From Paraburkholderia phenoliruptrix (lineage in GTDB: Bacteria > Pseudomonadota > Gammaproteobacteria > Burkholderiales > Burkholderiaceae), in contig NZ_JAEUAV010000029.1 in the NCBI RefSeq assembly GCF_019511605.1, positions 32,617 to 96,616 of the forward strand: a stretch of 64,000 nucleotides of DNA, given 5' to 3'. The notes beneath the pieces were generated by a model. The model did no database searches and was not told the DNA's origin. It saw only the letters and a list, made by a program, of their open reading frames with translations. The translations under genes and the position numbers were made by a program. Of this stretch, positions 51,848-60,489 are shown piece by piece. Numbering within the stretch: the first letter of the stretch is position 1; the number at the start of each line of letters is the position of its first letter.

Positions 51848-53248
51848 TCACGGCACCGAGTGGCCCACCATGTCGCCGGGCCGCACCCATTCGTCGAACT
51901 GCTGCTCGCTGACGTGGCCGAGCGCGAGCGCGGCGGCCTTCAGCGTGGTGCCCTCCTTGTGCGCCTTCTTTGCGATCTGCGCGGCCTTGTCGTAGCCGAT
52001 GTGCGGATTGAGCGCCGTCACCAGCATCAGCGACTCGTTGAGCAACGTGTCGATCCGCTCGCGGTTGGGCTCGATACCGACTGCGCAGTTCTCGTTGAAA
52101 CTGTGTGCGCCGTCCGTCAGCAGGCGGATGGATTGCAGCACGTTGTGCGCGATCATCGGCCGGAATACGTTCAGTTCGAAGTTGCCGCTCGCGCCGCCGA
52201 TGTTCACCGCGACGTCGTTGCCGAACACCTGCGCGCACAGCATGGTCACCGCTTCGGACTGCGTCGGATTGACCTTGCCCGGCATGATCGAGCTGCCCGG
52301 CTCGTTCTCGGGAATTGACAGCTCGCCGAGTCCGCAGCGCGGACCGCTCGCAAGCCAGCGAATGTCGTTCGCGATCTTGTTCAGGCTCGCGGCCACCGTC
52401 TTGAGCGCGCCGTGCGCGAACACGAGTGCGTCGGCGGCGGCCATCACCTCGAACTTGTTGGGCGCGGAAACGAACGGCACGCCGGTTAGCTGGGCAATTG
52501 CCGCCGCGACCTTTTGCGCAAATTCGGGATGCGCGTTCAGGCCGGTGCCCACCGCGGTGCCGCCCTGCGCCAGTTCATACAGATGCGGCAAAGCCGATTC
52601 GACGTGACGAATGCCCTGGTCGAGCTGCGCCACATAGCCCGAGAACTCCTGGCCGAGCGTGAGCGGCGTAGCGTCCTGCAAATGCGTGCGGCCTATCTTG
52701 ACGATGTCGGCGAACGCCTTGGCCTTGCCGTCCAGCGTATCGCGCAGCGTCTTCAACGCGGGCAGCAGACGCTTGACGATGCCATGCGCGGCGGCCACGT
52801 GCATGGCCGTCGGAAACACGTCGTTCGACGATTGCCCGCGGTTCACGTCGTCGTTCGGGTGGACCTTGCGCGCCTCGCCGCGCTCGCCGCCGAGCAGTTC
52901 GCTCGCGCGATTGGCGATCACCTCGTTGAGATTCATATTGGTCTGCGTACCGGAGCCGGTCTGCCAGACCGCGAGCGGAAATTCTTCGGCGTGCTTGCCT
53001 TCGATGATCTCGTCGGCCGCCTGCATGATCGCGCGCGCCTTGCTTTCGTCGAGCACGCCGAGGCCCAGATTCACCTCGGCCGCGGCTCGCTTGATGACGG
53101 CAAGCGCGGTGATCAGCTCGGGCGACTGCTTCTCGGTGGAAATGCGGAAATTCTGCAGCGAGCGCTGCGTTTGCGCACCCCACAGACGGGCATTGGGCAC
53201 GCCGATTTCACCGAACGTGTCGCGCTCCATTCGTACGTCTTCAGTCAT
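51848..53248 (-). CDS. fumC: Fumarate hydratase class II
   Basis: Oxygen-stable, iron-free fumarase that interconverts fumarate and malate; 466 residues. It shows RMERDTFGEIGVP at the start, TQRSLQNFR, the QSSNDVFPTAMH region and the signature GSSIMPGKVNPTQ, whose Ser is the catalytic base in the mobile loop. The ATG at 53248 is chosen; Met7 (53230) is an alternative. It converges with the thioesterase gene. Upstream on the same strand is the PLD lipoprotein. Confidence 0.96.
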   Translation of the reverse strand: MTEDVRMERDTFGEIGVPNARLWGAQTQRSLQNFRISTEKQSPELITALAVIKRAAAEVNLGLGVLDESKARAIMQAADEIIEGKHAEEFPLAVWQTGSGTQTNMNLNEVIANRASELLGGERGEARKVHPNDDVNRGQSSNDVFPTAMHVAAAHGIVKRLLPALKTLRDTLDGKAKAFADIVKIGRTHLQDATPLTLGQEFSGYVAQLDQGIRHVESALPHLYELAQGGTAVGTGLNAHPEFAQKVAAAIAQLTGVPFVSAPNKFEVMAAADALVFAHGALKTVAASLNKIANDIRWLASGPRCGLGELSIPENEPGSSIMPGKVNPTQSEAVTMLCAQVFGNDVAVNIGGASGNFELNVFRPMIAHNVLQSIRLLTDGAHSFNENCAVGIEPNRERIDTLLNESLMLVTALNPHIGYDKAAQIAKKAHKEGTTLKAAALALGHVSEQQFDEWVRPGDMVGHSVP

Positions 53249-53261
53249 ATTCAGCTCCGCT

Positions 53262-54878
53262 TTAAAGTTCTGCGTTGACCGGCAATAGGGAGAATAGCCC
53301 GGTTAGCGCATTCCGGTATAACCCTGCCTGCGGGTCGAAAATGTAGGTCCGGCGTACGCCGTCCTCGACGTCCGTCCACACGAGCGGCGACGGCGGCGCG
53401 CCGATCGAGCGCAGATAGGCGAGCTGTGCGTCGTCGGCGAGCGTGACGCGATAGCTCTGTTCGGGGCCGACGGCGCGCTCGAAAATGTCGGCGACCTGCG
53501 CCGCCAGTTCGGGGCTGTGGATCACGAGCGCGAGTTCGGTGTTCAGATGCGCCGAGCGCGGATCGAGATTCATCGAGCCGATCACGAGAATGCGACGGTC
53601 GATCACATAGGTCTTCGCATGCAGGCTCGCGCGCGATCGCGACCCGGCGAAGCCCGCCGTCGGCGTTTCCTGGCGTGGCCGGAACTCATACAATTCGACG
53701 CCCTGCCTGAGCAGCGGCACACGAAACGGACTGTAACCCGCCTGCACGGCGACTGCGTCGGTCGCGGCAAGCGAATTGGTCAGGATAGCGACACGTACGC
53801 CACGCTGAGTGAGTTCGCCTAGCGCCTTGACGCCTGCATCGTGCGGCACGAAGTAGGGCGAGACGATGAGGAAATCCTTGCGTGCGTCCTTCATCAGTTC
53901 GCCCAGCCGCTTCATCGGCGGACTGACGTAATCCGGCGACGGGGTCTCGATTTTTTCCGGCTGGTCCACCTCGAACTCCGCGCGCGCCCACGTCAGGCCG
54001 AGCTGCTTGCGGGCGATCTGAGCGGAAAGCGGCGTCGCGTTCAACGGCTTCGCGTTGTAGGGGTCCGCGTTCGTACGCCAGTGCTGGCGCAGATCGTCGC
54101 GCGTCTGGTCGAGCTCGTGCGGGTCGAATTTCTGCTTGTTCAGCACGCGCAGCGGATACGCGAGGCTGCTGTTCCAGTAGTCGTCGAAGCTCGCGGAGAC
54201 ATGAGCGGTGATCGGGCCGGCGGCGAGCACGTCGATGTCGCGAAACTGCAGCACCTCGCTTGCGCTGAAGTATTCGTCGCCGAGATTGCGGCCGCCGACA
54301 ATCGCCAGCTGGTTATCCGCGATCATCGCCTTGTTGTGCATGCGGCGCGTGAAATGGCCGATCTGCGTGAACAGATTGGTGGTGCGTTCGAACACGCCCT
54401 CGTGCGCGCTGCCGAATGGATTGAAGACACGAATCTCGATGTTCTGATGCGAGTTGAGGCCCGCCATGATCCGGTCGATGTCCTTGAAATTCAGGTCGTC
54501 GACCAGCATGCGCACGCGCACGCCGTGATCCGCTGCGTAGAGCGCCGCGCCGAGCAGCAGCTTGCCGGTGGTGTCCTCGTTCGCAATGTAGTACTGCATG
54601 TCGAGCGTTTTCGTCGCTGCGCGGGCGAGCGCAATGCGCATCTGCAATGCGTCGGTACCACTCGAGAGCACCCGAAAGCCGGACTCGCCGGGATGCGCGG
54701 CTTCGAGCGGCACGAGCGCCGTGCGCAGCGGCGTGGCCGTGGTGTCGGGCAGCGCATGCGTGACCGGACGGTCGAACGCGGTGGCGGGCGGCCGGGTTGC
54801 GCACGCGGTCAGAAATGCCGACGCGCAGCACAGCAGGAAGAAATGTCTCGCTGAGTCGATTGCACGCTTGCGCTGCAT
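53262..54878 (-). CDS. Phospholipase D-family lipoprotein (cardiolipin synthase-like)
   Basis: A 538-residue protein with two HKD motifs: HNKAMIADNQLAIVGGRNLGDEY (about residue 200) and HAKTYVIDRRILVIGSMNLD (about residue 445). The N-terminal MQRKRAIDSARHFFLLCCAS with LTAC is a lipoprotein signal, so it should be anchored in an envelope membrane rather than the inner-membrane Cls form. The start is the CAT at 54876-54878; a Met at 54968 would add 30 non-conserved residues. Cls-C-like phosphatidyl transfer or phospholipase activity is likely. Ends 14 bp before fumC's start, so co-transcription with fumC is possible. Confidence 0.9.
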   Translation of the reverse strand: MQRKRAIDSARHFFLLCCASAFLTACATRPPATAFDRPVTHALPDTTATPLRTALVPLEAAHPGESGFRVLSSGTDALQMRIALARAATKTLDMQYYIANEDTTGKLLLGAALYAADHGVRVRMLVDDLNFKDIDRIMAGLNSHQNIEIRVFNPFGSAHEGVFERTTNLFTQIGHFTRRMHNKAMIADNQLAIVGGRNLGDEYFSASEVLQFRDIDVLAAGPITAHVSASFDDYWNSSLAYPLRVLNKQKFDPHELDQTRDDLRQHWRTNADPYNAKPLNATPLSAQIARKQLGLTWARAEFEVDQPEKIETPSPDYVSPPMKRLGELMKDARKDFLIVSPYFVPHDAGVKALGELTQRGVRVAILTNSLAATDAVAVQAGYSPFRVPLLRQGVELYEFRPRQETPTAGFAGSRSRASLHAKTYVIDRRILVIGSMNLDPRSAHLNTELALVIHSPELAAQVADIFERAVGPEQSYRVTLADDAQLAYLRSIGAPPSPLVWTDVEDGVRRTYIFDPQAGLYRNALTGLFSLLPVNAEL

Positions 54879-55432
54879 TGCGGTGTGCTTTTGTTCTGTA
54901 TGCGACTGCACGCTTCTTCCCCTTTCTTGTTCAGGCTTTTCGTGCGGCGGCGCGTTGTTTTGACTCACGCTGCCGGAAAATCCATTCTAAGGGGAATCGC
55001 GCCGTGGAGCTGTGCACGCTGCACGAAGCGGGGTGCGTGTCGTGCGGCGCTGCGGGTGTTGGTCTTGCGCGATGGGTGGCTCAGGAGCGGGCGCGAGAGG
55101 CGATGCGGTCGCGATCGCAATTGATGTAGCGATGGCGGGCGACGTGAGATGGCCGATGACGTGGCAATGGTCGCGAGCCGGGCGAGGCGCGGCCCGCGCG
55201 GCGCGTTGACCGCGTCTGGTGTTCAACAGGCGCTCGCCGTTAGTCGAACTTCGGTGCGCACTGACTGCTGCTCGCCCGACGCGTCTGAGTTCGACAGGCG
55301 CCCGCCGTTAGTCAAACCTTGAGCGCGCTGTGGCGGCCACGCGCCGGATGCGTTCGGCGTTCAGCCGGCTCCGCCTTAGCCGAACCGGTTTAGCCGACCT
55401 TGTTGCCGCAGCCGCCTCGCCGCCGCAACACC
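54879..55432. other. Intergenic region holding the 69-bp-spaced repeats
   Basis: 554 bp between the PLD lipoprotein gene and the BASS transporter. The right half (55212-55401) holds three hairpin repeats listed separately. The left half (54879-55200) shows no gene, promoter or terminator I can support. Confidence 0.5.
55212..55401. repeat. Three diverged hairpin repeats spaced about 69 bp
   Basis: Units begin at 55212 and 55281 (GCGTCTG) and 55350 (GCGTTCGG). Each holds a stem-loop: GTTCAAC/GTCGAAC (55221-55227/55243-55249), GTTCGAC/GTCAAAC (55289-55295/55311-55317) and GTTCGGC/GCCGAAC (55352-55358/55379-55385), and the first two have a nested GGCG/CGCC stem. In the minus-strand RNA the mismatches in units 1 and 2 become G-U pairs, so the stems look kept. 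They lie in the 3' region of the BASS gene transcript. Confidence 0.65.
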
Positions 55433-56392
55433 TCAAATTCGCTCTGCGTTGCGCGCGCGTTCGCCGTCGGCACGCGTCGAGCCTTGCGCCGGACGCCCTG
55501 CCCAGAAGCCCGCCAGCAGCGAGCCCGAGAGGTTGTGCCACACCGAAAACAACGCGCCCGGCAATGCTGCAATGGGCGTGAAATACAGTTTGCCGAGCGT
55601 CGCCGCGAGGCCGGAATTCTGCATGCCCACTTCGATGGCGAGCGTGCGGCAGACGGCTTCGTCGAAACCGAGCAGACGGCCGCCCCAGTAGCCGCCGAGC
55701 AGGCCGATGCCGTTATGCAGCACCACGCCGAGCATCACGACGAGTCCGACGGACGCAATGCTCTTTTGCGTGCCTCCTACCACCGCGCCGATGATCAGCA
55801 GAATCGCGATCATCGACACGAGCGGCAGCACCGGCTCGACCTTGCGAACGGCCTTGCCGAACAGATGGTTCACCACCAGACCGACGACAATCGGCAGCGC
55901 GACGATTTGCAGAATGCTCATCAACATGCCGTGTACGTCGACGGCGATCGACGCGTCCACGTAAAGGCGCGTGAGCAGCGGCGTGGCGAAGACGCCGACC
56001 AGCGTGGACAACGCGCTGATCGTCACGGAGAGCGCAACGTCGCCGCGCGCGAGATAGATCATCACGTTCGACGCGGTGCCGCTCGCCACGCTGCCGACCA
56101 GCACCATGCCGGCGGTCAGATCGGGCGGCATGCGCAACGCCTTTGCAATCACCCAGGCGGCGAGCGGCATCACGAGGTAATGCAGCACGATGCCGGCGAT
56201 CACCGGCGCCGGCCGCGTGAAGACGCGCTGGAAGTCCGCAACCGAAAGCGTGACGCCCATCGCCAGCATGATGATGGTCAAAAGCGTCGTGACGTGCGGC
56301 GCGACGCCGGCAAACGAAGCCGGTGAAAAGTAGGCGGCCACCGATATGAGCACGGCCCAAAGGGGAAACAGACGGGTAATGCGGGCAAGCAT
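55433..56392 (-). CDS. Bile acid:sodium symporter family (BASS) transporter
   Basis: A 319-residue membrane protein with about nine to ten helices (MLARITRLFPLWAVLISVAAYF and onwards). BASS hallmarks are visible: SVASGTASNVMIYLARGDVALSVT, and IEVGMQNSGLAATLG in the C-terminal half, both forming the sodium and substrate sites. Bacterial members carry organic anions such as pantoate or pyruvate; the substrate here is unknown. The C-terminus is a low-complexity basic tail. No neighbouring gene suggests a pathway. Confidence 0.9.
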   Translation of the reverse strand: MLARITRLFPLWAVLISVAAYFSPASFAGVAPHVTTLLTIIMLAMGVTLSVADFQRVFTRPAPVIAGIVLHYLVMPLAAWVIAKALRMPPDLTAGMVLVGSVASGTASNVMIYLARGDVALSVTISALSTLVGVFATPLLTRLYVDASIAVDVHGMLMSILQIVALPIVVGLVVNHLFGKAVRKVEPVLPLVSMIAILLIIGAVVGGTQKSIASVGLVVMLGVVLHNGIGLLGGYWGGRLLGFDEAVCRTLAIEVGMQNSGLAATLGKLYFTPIAALPGALFSVWHNLSGSLLAGFWAGRPAQGSTRADGERARNAERI

Positions 56393-56436
56393 GAGGCGAA
56401 GTCCTTGTTGTGTCTTGTCGTGAGAAGCGAGCGGGT

Positions 56437-56502
56437 GACGCCGACGCCGACGTCAACGTCGACGCCAACGCCGACGCCAACGCCGACGCGGATGCGGACG
56501 AT
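56437..56502 (+). repeat. GACGCC/AACGCC-type simple repeat
   Basis: About 11 imperfect hexamers of GACGCC, GACGTC, AACGCC and GATGCG types in tandem just upstream of the BASS gene start. Low-complexity, slippage-prone. Confidence 0.65.
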
Positions 56503-56870
56503 GGTGCTGGCAAGTGCACGCTCGGCGCCGCAGCATTGGCGTGTGCCGCTTACAGAGCCCGGCGCCCGGCGCGTCAGCCGCCTGTGCAGCGCGTGTGCGT
56601 CGCGGTGGTTGCTGTGATACTGGCAGAGAAAGGCAGTGCGTCAGCGGATGGCAGACTTGCCGGCGGCGCGGTCCTTTGTGGGGCGCGCGCGGGTTTCAGC
56701 GCAGCGTCGCGCGATCGTGCAACTGACCGAGCGACGCGGCCACGCGGCTTGCGCTGGAGCCCGGCATTTTACCGTTGACGCGTGGGGCGTGCTTGGGGAC
56801 TCGTTGCGCGTGCAACCAGTTTTTCGTTCGGCCGGTGAGGGCGCGAGCGTTCGGTGCAGTTCCTCTATGT

Positions 56871-56910
56871 CGCTCGATGCCGCTTGATGCCGCTTGATGC
56901 CGCTTGATGC
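56871..56910 (+). repeat. Four tandem copies of a 10-bp unit
   Basis: CGCTCGATGC is followed by three exact CGCTTGATGC copies. Non-coding, downstream of the MATE gene. Confidence 0.8.
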
Positions 56911-57018
56911 CGCAGCCATGCCGTTCTCAATTGGCAGCGGTGTTGCCAGTCGCCGTGCTTCCCGGCTCAAGTGAGCGCGCTCGCTGCGAGTGCTGCTGGG
57001 CCCTATTTCAAAGCAATT

Positions 57019-58431
57019 TCAAACCGATGCCGCGGGCGGCGCCTCTGCCGCTGCAGGTACGCGCCGCAAGCTCAGTTTGTGAAAGCGCAGCGTCATCAGC
57101 AGAGCGACGCTCGCGAGGCCGGCTGCGAGTCCCCACCACAAGCCGCGCGCGCCGAGTCCAAAGTGAAACGCGAGCGTGTAGCCGGTCGGAAAGCCGATTA
57201 CCCAATAGCCGAAAGCCGCTGCGATCATCGGTATGCGGGTGTCTTTCAGGCCGCGCAGGCAACCCGAGCCGACCGTCTGCATCCCGTCGACGATCTGAAA
57301 AATGGCCGCCACGCCGAGCAGCGAACTGGCAAGCGAGACGGTCGCGGCATTGGCCGGATTGTCCAGGTGCAGGTACAGGCCGACGATCCAATGCGGGGCC
57401 GCGATCAGCACGATGCCCGACAGCGTCATGAAGCCCACGCCGAGCGCAAGCGCGACAAAGCCCGCGTGACGCGCAGCGAGCGGCTGCCCCGCGCCGGACC
57501 AGAAGCTGACTCGCACATTGGCCGCCTGGCCGATCGCGAGCGGCACCATGAACGCCACCGACGCGACGTTCAACGCAATCTGATGCGCGGCCAGTTGCGA
57601 CTCGCCGAGCAGGCCGACCATCAGGCCGGTCGCGAGAAACAGCGTGGACTCGACGCCGTATGTAATAGCGACGGGCCAGCCGATGCCGAACAGCTCGCCC
57701 ATGAGCGGCACGTTGGGGCGCGTGGCGACCACGAAGTGACGATAGTGCGGCTGCAGGTGCAGCAGTGCCATCAGTACGAGCGCCGTCAGCCAGACGGTGA
57801 TGGACGTCGCGGCGGCCGAACCGAGGAAGCCGAGCCGCGGCAGGCCGTAGGCGCCGTGGATCAGCCCGTAGTTCAAGAAGCCGTTTGCGCCGACGCTCAG
57901 GAGCGACACCCACAAAAGCCGCCGCGCCGCGCCGATAGCGGGCAGGAACGAGCGCATCAGCCCCACGCCGATCAGGCTGCCGGGCGCGCCCCAGCGCAGC
58001 ACCGCCGCGTACTCGCCGACGTTGTGCGCGAGCAGCGCGGGTTCGCCGAACGCGAGCAGGATCGGCGTGGCGAACGACAGCAGCACGAACGCCGGCAGCG
58101 AGAGCAACACCGAGAGCACGAAGCCGGTCCAGTAGATATGCGGCACGCGGCTTTCTTGCTGCGCGCCGCGCGCATGCGAAACGCTCACGCTGACGGAGGT
58201 CAGCACGCCCTGCAGCAGCGTGACGACGACGAAAAACAGGTTCGCGCCGAGGCCGCCGGCCGCGAGCGCGTCGGGGCCAAGCGAGCCGAGCAGGATGGTG
58301 TCGGTGACGCCCATCGCCATTTGCGACAGTTGCGCAATGGCAAGCGGTGCGGCGAGCCGGGCGGTGTCGGCGGCGTGGCGCGAGAAAGTGGGCGGACGGG
58401 CGACGGCACGAGTAAAGCCGGATTGAGTCAT
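57019..58431 (-). CDS. MATE family efflux transporter (NorM-like)
   Basis: A 470-residue membrane antiporter with about 12 helices in two halves. The conserved LAAPLAIAQLSQMAMGVTDTILLGSLGPDALAAGGLG in TM1-2 and GIGWPVAITYGVESTLFLATGLMVGLLGESQLAAHQIALNVASVAFM in TM7-8 are typical of NorM-type MATE proteins, which export cationic drugs and other organic compounds by sodium or proton exchange. Substrate unknown. Starts at 58431. Confidence 0.9.
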   Translation of the reverse strand: MTQSGFTRAVARPPTFSRHAADTARLAAPLAIAQLSQMAMGVTDTILLGSLGPDALAAGGLGANLFFVVVTLLQGVLTSVSVSVSHARGAQQESRVPHIYWTGFVLSVLLSLPAFVLLSFATPILLAFGEPALLAHNVGEYAAVLRWGAPGSLIGVGLMRSFLPAIGAARRLLWVSLLSVGANGFLNYGLIHGAYGLPRLGFLGSAAATSITVWLTALVLMALLHLQPHYRHFVVATRPNVPLMGELFGIGWPVAITYGVESTLFLATGLMVGLLGESQLAAHQIALNVASVAFMVPLAIGQAANVRVSFWSGAGQPLAARHAGFVALALGVGFMTLSGIVLIAAPHWIVGLYLHLDNPANAATVSLASSLLGVAAIFQIVDGMQTVGSGCLRGLKDTRIPMIAAAFGYWVIGFPTGYTLAFHFGLGARGLWWGLAAGLASVALLMTLRFHKLSLRRVPAAAEAPPAASV

Positions 58432-58754
58432 GGAGCGTGCGGGTTAGGCGTGAAAAGGCAGCAGCGCGGCGACGGCGGCCTTGGGCGACGGGTTGGGCTT
58501 TTAGCGGCTCGGGCCGCTGTTGCACGGCTGCTGCACGCGCCGGCGAGGCGCCGTGCAGCTGCAATCCCGTTGCCGGCAGTCGCATCGACCGGTGGGACGC
58601 CTGCTGCGCTGAAGCAGCGTCCAGCCGTGTCGCTTGGTCGCCGGGCGCGGCGAAGCTGACAGCTTATTCGGTAGACGCTGCAATGTCGATGGACAGCGCA
58701 CGCTTTTGGTGCGTGGCCCGGCTGCGGATTCTCGTGGTCCGAAGCGCCGGGGCC
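58432..58754. other. Intergenic region between the MATE and S4 genes
   Basis: 323 bp; I see no gene, promoter or terminator that I can support. Confidence 0.4.
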
Positions 58755-58973
58755 TCAGGCTTCGTGGACGGCGATCCGCGTGTCGCCGAACAGCACGACC
58801 TGGCCCGCGCGAATCTTGCACGTTTTACGCGTTTCGACGCGGCCGTCGACGGTCACCGCACCGTCCGCGACCATCATTTTTGCCTGGCCGCCGCTTTCCG
58901 CGAGTCCCGTAATCTTCAGCAGATTGTGGAGTTCGACGTAGTCGCCGGTCAGCGTGAAATCGAGATTGGGCAT
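58755..58973 (-). CDS. S4-domain RNA-binding protein (YbcJ-like)
   Basis: A 72-residue protein consisting of one S4 RNA-binding fold: LHNLLKITGLAESGGQAKMMVADGAVTVDGRVETRKTCKI. It resembles YbcJ of E. coli, whose partners are poorly known. The start at 58973 (MPNLDFTLTGDYVE) has the right length. A ribosome or rRNA role is expected from the domain but not proved. Confidence 0.86.
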   Translation of the reverse strand: MPNLDFTLTGDYVELHNLLKITGLAESGGQAKMMVADGAVTVDGRVETRKTCKIRAGQVVLFGDTRIAVHEA

Positions 58974-59297
58974 GTGCTTTGCACCTTGGGCGAGGGGTTC
59001 GCATCATAAGCCACAAGCTTGCCCCGAAGAAGACGCGTTGTCCTCGGGCACGTGTCGCCGCGTGGCGGCGAACGCATCGAAAGCAAATGCAAGCAGATGT
59101 TATGCGTTTGTCGGAAAGTGAAACGTTGCGTAACACGGGTCGCCACGAAACGACTCCACTCGTAAAGTGGCTCTCAGCAGCAAAGCTTGCCGGATGCAGT
59201 TCGGCTGTGAGTAGCCGGAAGGCGTCCCGCACGCACCGCCGCGACGCGGGGCCGGAAGCTCTCACCGCGTCACGACAATTTTAGAGAGGAACTAACC
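58974..59297. other. Intergenic region S4 gene - small exported protein
   Basis: 324 bp without a supported gene. A small hairpin CCACT/AGTGG lies near 59156-59170. AGAGGAACT just before 59298 gives the ribosome site of the next gene. Confidence 0.4.
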
Positions 59298-59771
59298 ATG
59301 ACTCAGATTCGTACGCTACTGATCGGTACCGCCATCACCGCATTTGCCGCTAGCGCGGCCATGGCACAGACCACACAGCCCATTCAGCCGGTGCAGCCCG
59401 CTGCGGGGGCCAACCTGCAAGCGCAGGTACAGACGCCGGGCGCCGATGTCGCACCGGCGGCGCAGGGCGTGCAGCCGGTACAGCCCGTGACGCCGGCGCC
59501 GACCAATCTGACCGCGCCGGGGTCGACGGACCCGCTGGTGCAAAAGCGCGAAGCGAACGCGAAGGCGCGCGCCGAGTATCGGGCGTCGAAGAAGGCGTCG
59601 AAGGCGGAGCTCAAGCAACAGCAGAAGGCCGCCAAGTCTGAATACAAGGAGCAGGTGCGCGACGCCAAGATCAACATGAAGGCGGACAAGCAGGCTGCCG
59701 ACAACGAAATGAAGATGAACATGCAAGGTCAGGCCGGCGCGCAGAACGACGGCGGCGAGGTCAAGCACTAA
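59298..59771 (+). CDS. Small exported Pro/Gln and Lys/Ala-rich protein
   Basis: A 157-residue protein: signal peptide MTQIRTLLIGTAITAFAASA to AMAQ (about residue 24), then a Pro/Gln/Val segment (QPIQPVQPAAGANLQAQVQ) and a charged helical half (QKREANAKARAEYRASKKAS to NMKADKQAADNEMKMN). No family recognised. AGAGAGGAACT precedes ATG 59298. Its neighbour at 59870 has the same kind of charged, Lys/Ala-rich tail, so the pair may act together or be related. Confidence 0.75.
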   Translation: MTQIRTLLIGTAITAFAASAAMAQTTQPIQPVQPAAGANLQAQVQTPGADVAPAAQGVQPVQPVTPAPTNLTAPGSTDPLVQKREANAKARAEYRASKKASKAELKQQQKAAKSEYKEQVRDAKINMKADKQAADNEMKMNMQGQAGAQNDGGEVKH

Positions 59772-59817
59772 TAGTGTCGGCGCCGGGCGTAGCGCGCCTG
59801 GCCTGACTGGATGCGCT

Positions 59818-59840
59818 CGGGCGGGACGCGCTCCCGCCCG
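59818..59840 (+). other. Strong hairpin between the two small exported protein genes
   Basis: CGGGCGGGA (59818-59826) pairs perfectly with TCCCGCCCG (59832-59840) around CGCGC. There is no T-run, so it may stabilise the upstream mRNA or dampen read-through to the second gene. Confidence 0.5.
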
Positions 59841-59869
59841 GTTTGAGCGCTTTGGCAAGGAGTCAACAC

Positions 59870-60151
59870 ATGAATAAAGATCGATCTACGAAGTCTGCGC
59901 AATTCGCCGTGAGCCGCCTCGGCGCGCTGTTGATTGCTGGCTGCCTGTCGTCGGTCGCGTTCGCTCAGGCGAGCGATCCGGCCGCCGCGCCCGTCACGCA
60001 TGCCGACAAGAAGGCCGCGAAACAGCAGGCCAAGGCGGACAAGAAGGCGGCTGTCGCTCAAGCCAAGGCCGACAAGGAAAAGACCGAGGCTCAAGCCGAC
60101 GCCGACAAAGCCAACGCTGAGGCCAATCTCAAGGATGCCAAGAAGCAGTAG
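59870..60151 (+). CDS. Small exported Lys/Ala-rich protein
   Basis: A 93-residue protein: signal segment LGALLIAGCLSSVAFAQ (ending near residue 33) and then ADKKAAKQQAKADKKAAVAQAKADKEKTEAQADADKANAEANLKDAKKQ, which reads as one long charged helix with a loose ADK-AA heptad-like repeat. No family recognised. AAGGAG lies 6-11 bp before ATG 59870. The cysteine in IAGC is in a lipobox-like place (LIAGC), so a lipoprotein is possible. It is followed by a strong terminator. Confidence 0.72.
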   Translation: MNKDRSTKSAQFAVSRLGALLIAGCLSSVAFAQASDPAAAPVTHADKKAAKQQAKADKKAAVAQAKADKEKTEAQADADKANAEANLKDAKKQ

Positions 60152-60212
60152 ATAGTTGTTGGCTGACGGCCTCCGGCTCTTCTAATGAGCGGGGACGACT
60201 GGTCGGATCGTC

Positions 60213-60252
60213 ACGGCCCGTTTGCGAGCAAGCGAACGGGCCGTTGTTTTTT
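60213..60252 (+). terminator. Terminator after the small exported protein genes
   Basis: ACGGCCCGTT (60213-60222) pairs with AACGGGCCGT (60235-60244) around a 12-nt loop that has its own short pairing, followed by TGTTTTTT. Confidence 0.82.
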
Positions 60253-60429
60253 GGGCGTCGGCTCGCCGGCGCGGCTCGTGAGGTGGGGCGGCAAGGGATG
60301 ACGGAGTTTGGCCAGGGTTTGGTGGCTTGAGTGGCGGGGCGTTAGAGAATGCTGCGGCCCTAAGCCCCGACCCCCGCCACTTCCTCAATACCTGCGATGT
60401 CCTGGAAAAAGGGCGCTTGTGCGCCAGGG

Positions 60430-60445
60430 TTGTATGGATATACAG
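60430..60445 (+). promoter_or_regulatory. LexA-like SOS box upstream of the UvrD-like helicase
   Basis: TTGTATGGATATACAG matches the LexA consensus CTGT-N8-ACAG at 13 of 16 positions, with TA extending the right side as in the E. coli consensus. It lies 44 bp before the GTG start at 60490. uvrD is an SOS gene in E. coli. Match by eye; binding not shown. Confidence 0.6.
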
Positions 60446-60489
60446 TATGCGTCGCTGTTTCCGATCCATCCAACGCCTGCAAACACACC

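Larger units (their letters stand above)
56393..57018. other. Intergenic region between the BASS and MATE genes
   Basis: 626 bp with no supported gene; it is rich in simple repeats. GACGCC/AACGCC hexamers fill 56437-56502 and a 10-bp tandem repeat occupies 56871-56910. No promoter or terminator is clear. Confidence 0.5.
60152..60489 (+). other. Intergenic region before the UvrD-like helicase
   Basis: 338 bp containing a terminator at 60213-60252 and the LexA-like box at 60430-60445. No other gene is supported. An earlier ATG at 60397 is in the helicase frame but lies upstream of the box. Confidence 0.5.

Noticed and set aside
56437..56910. Simple repeats considered as a CRISPR array
   Set aside because: Units are 6 or 10 bp in direct tandem without unique spacers, and there is no cas gene in the window.
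56971..58659. 562-codon plus-strand open frame opposite the MATE gene
   Set aside because: The minus strand gives a full NorM-like transporter; the other frame is Arg/Ala-rich without motifs.
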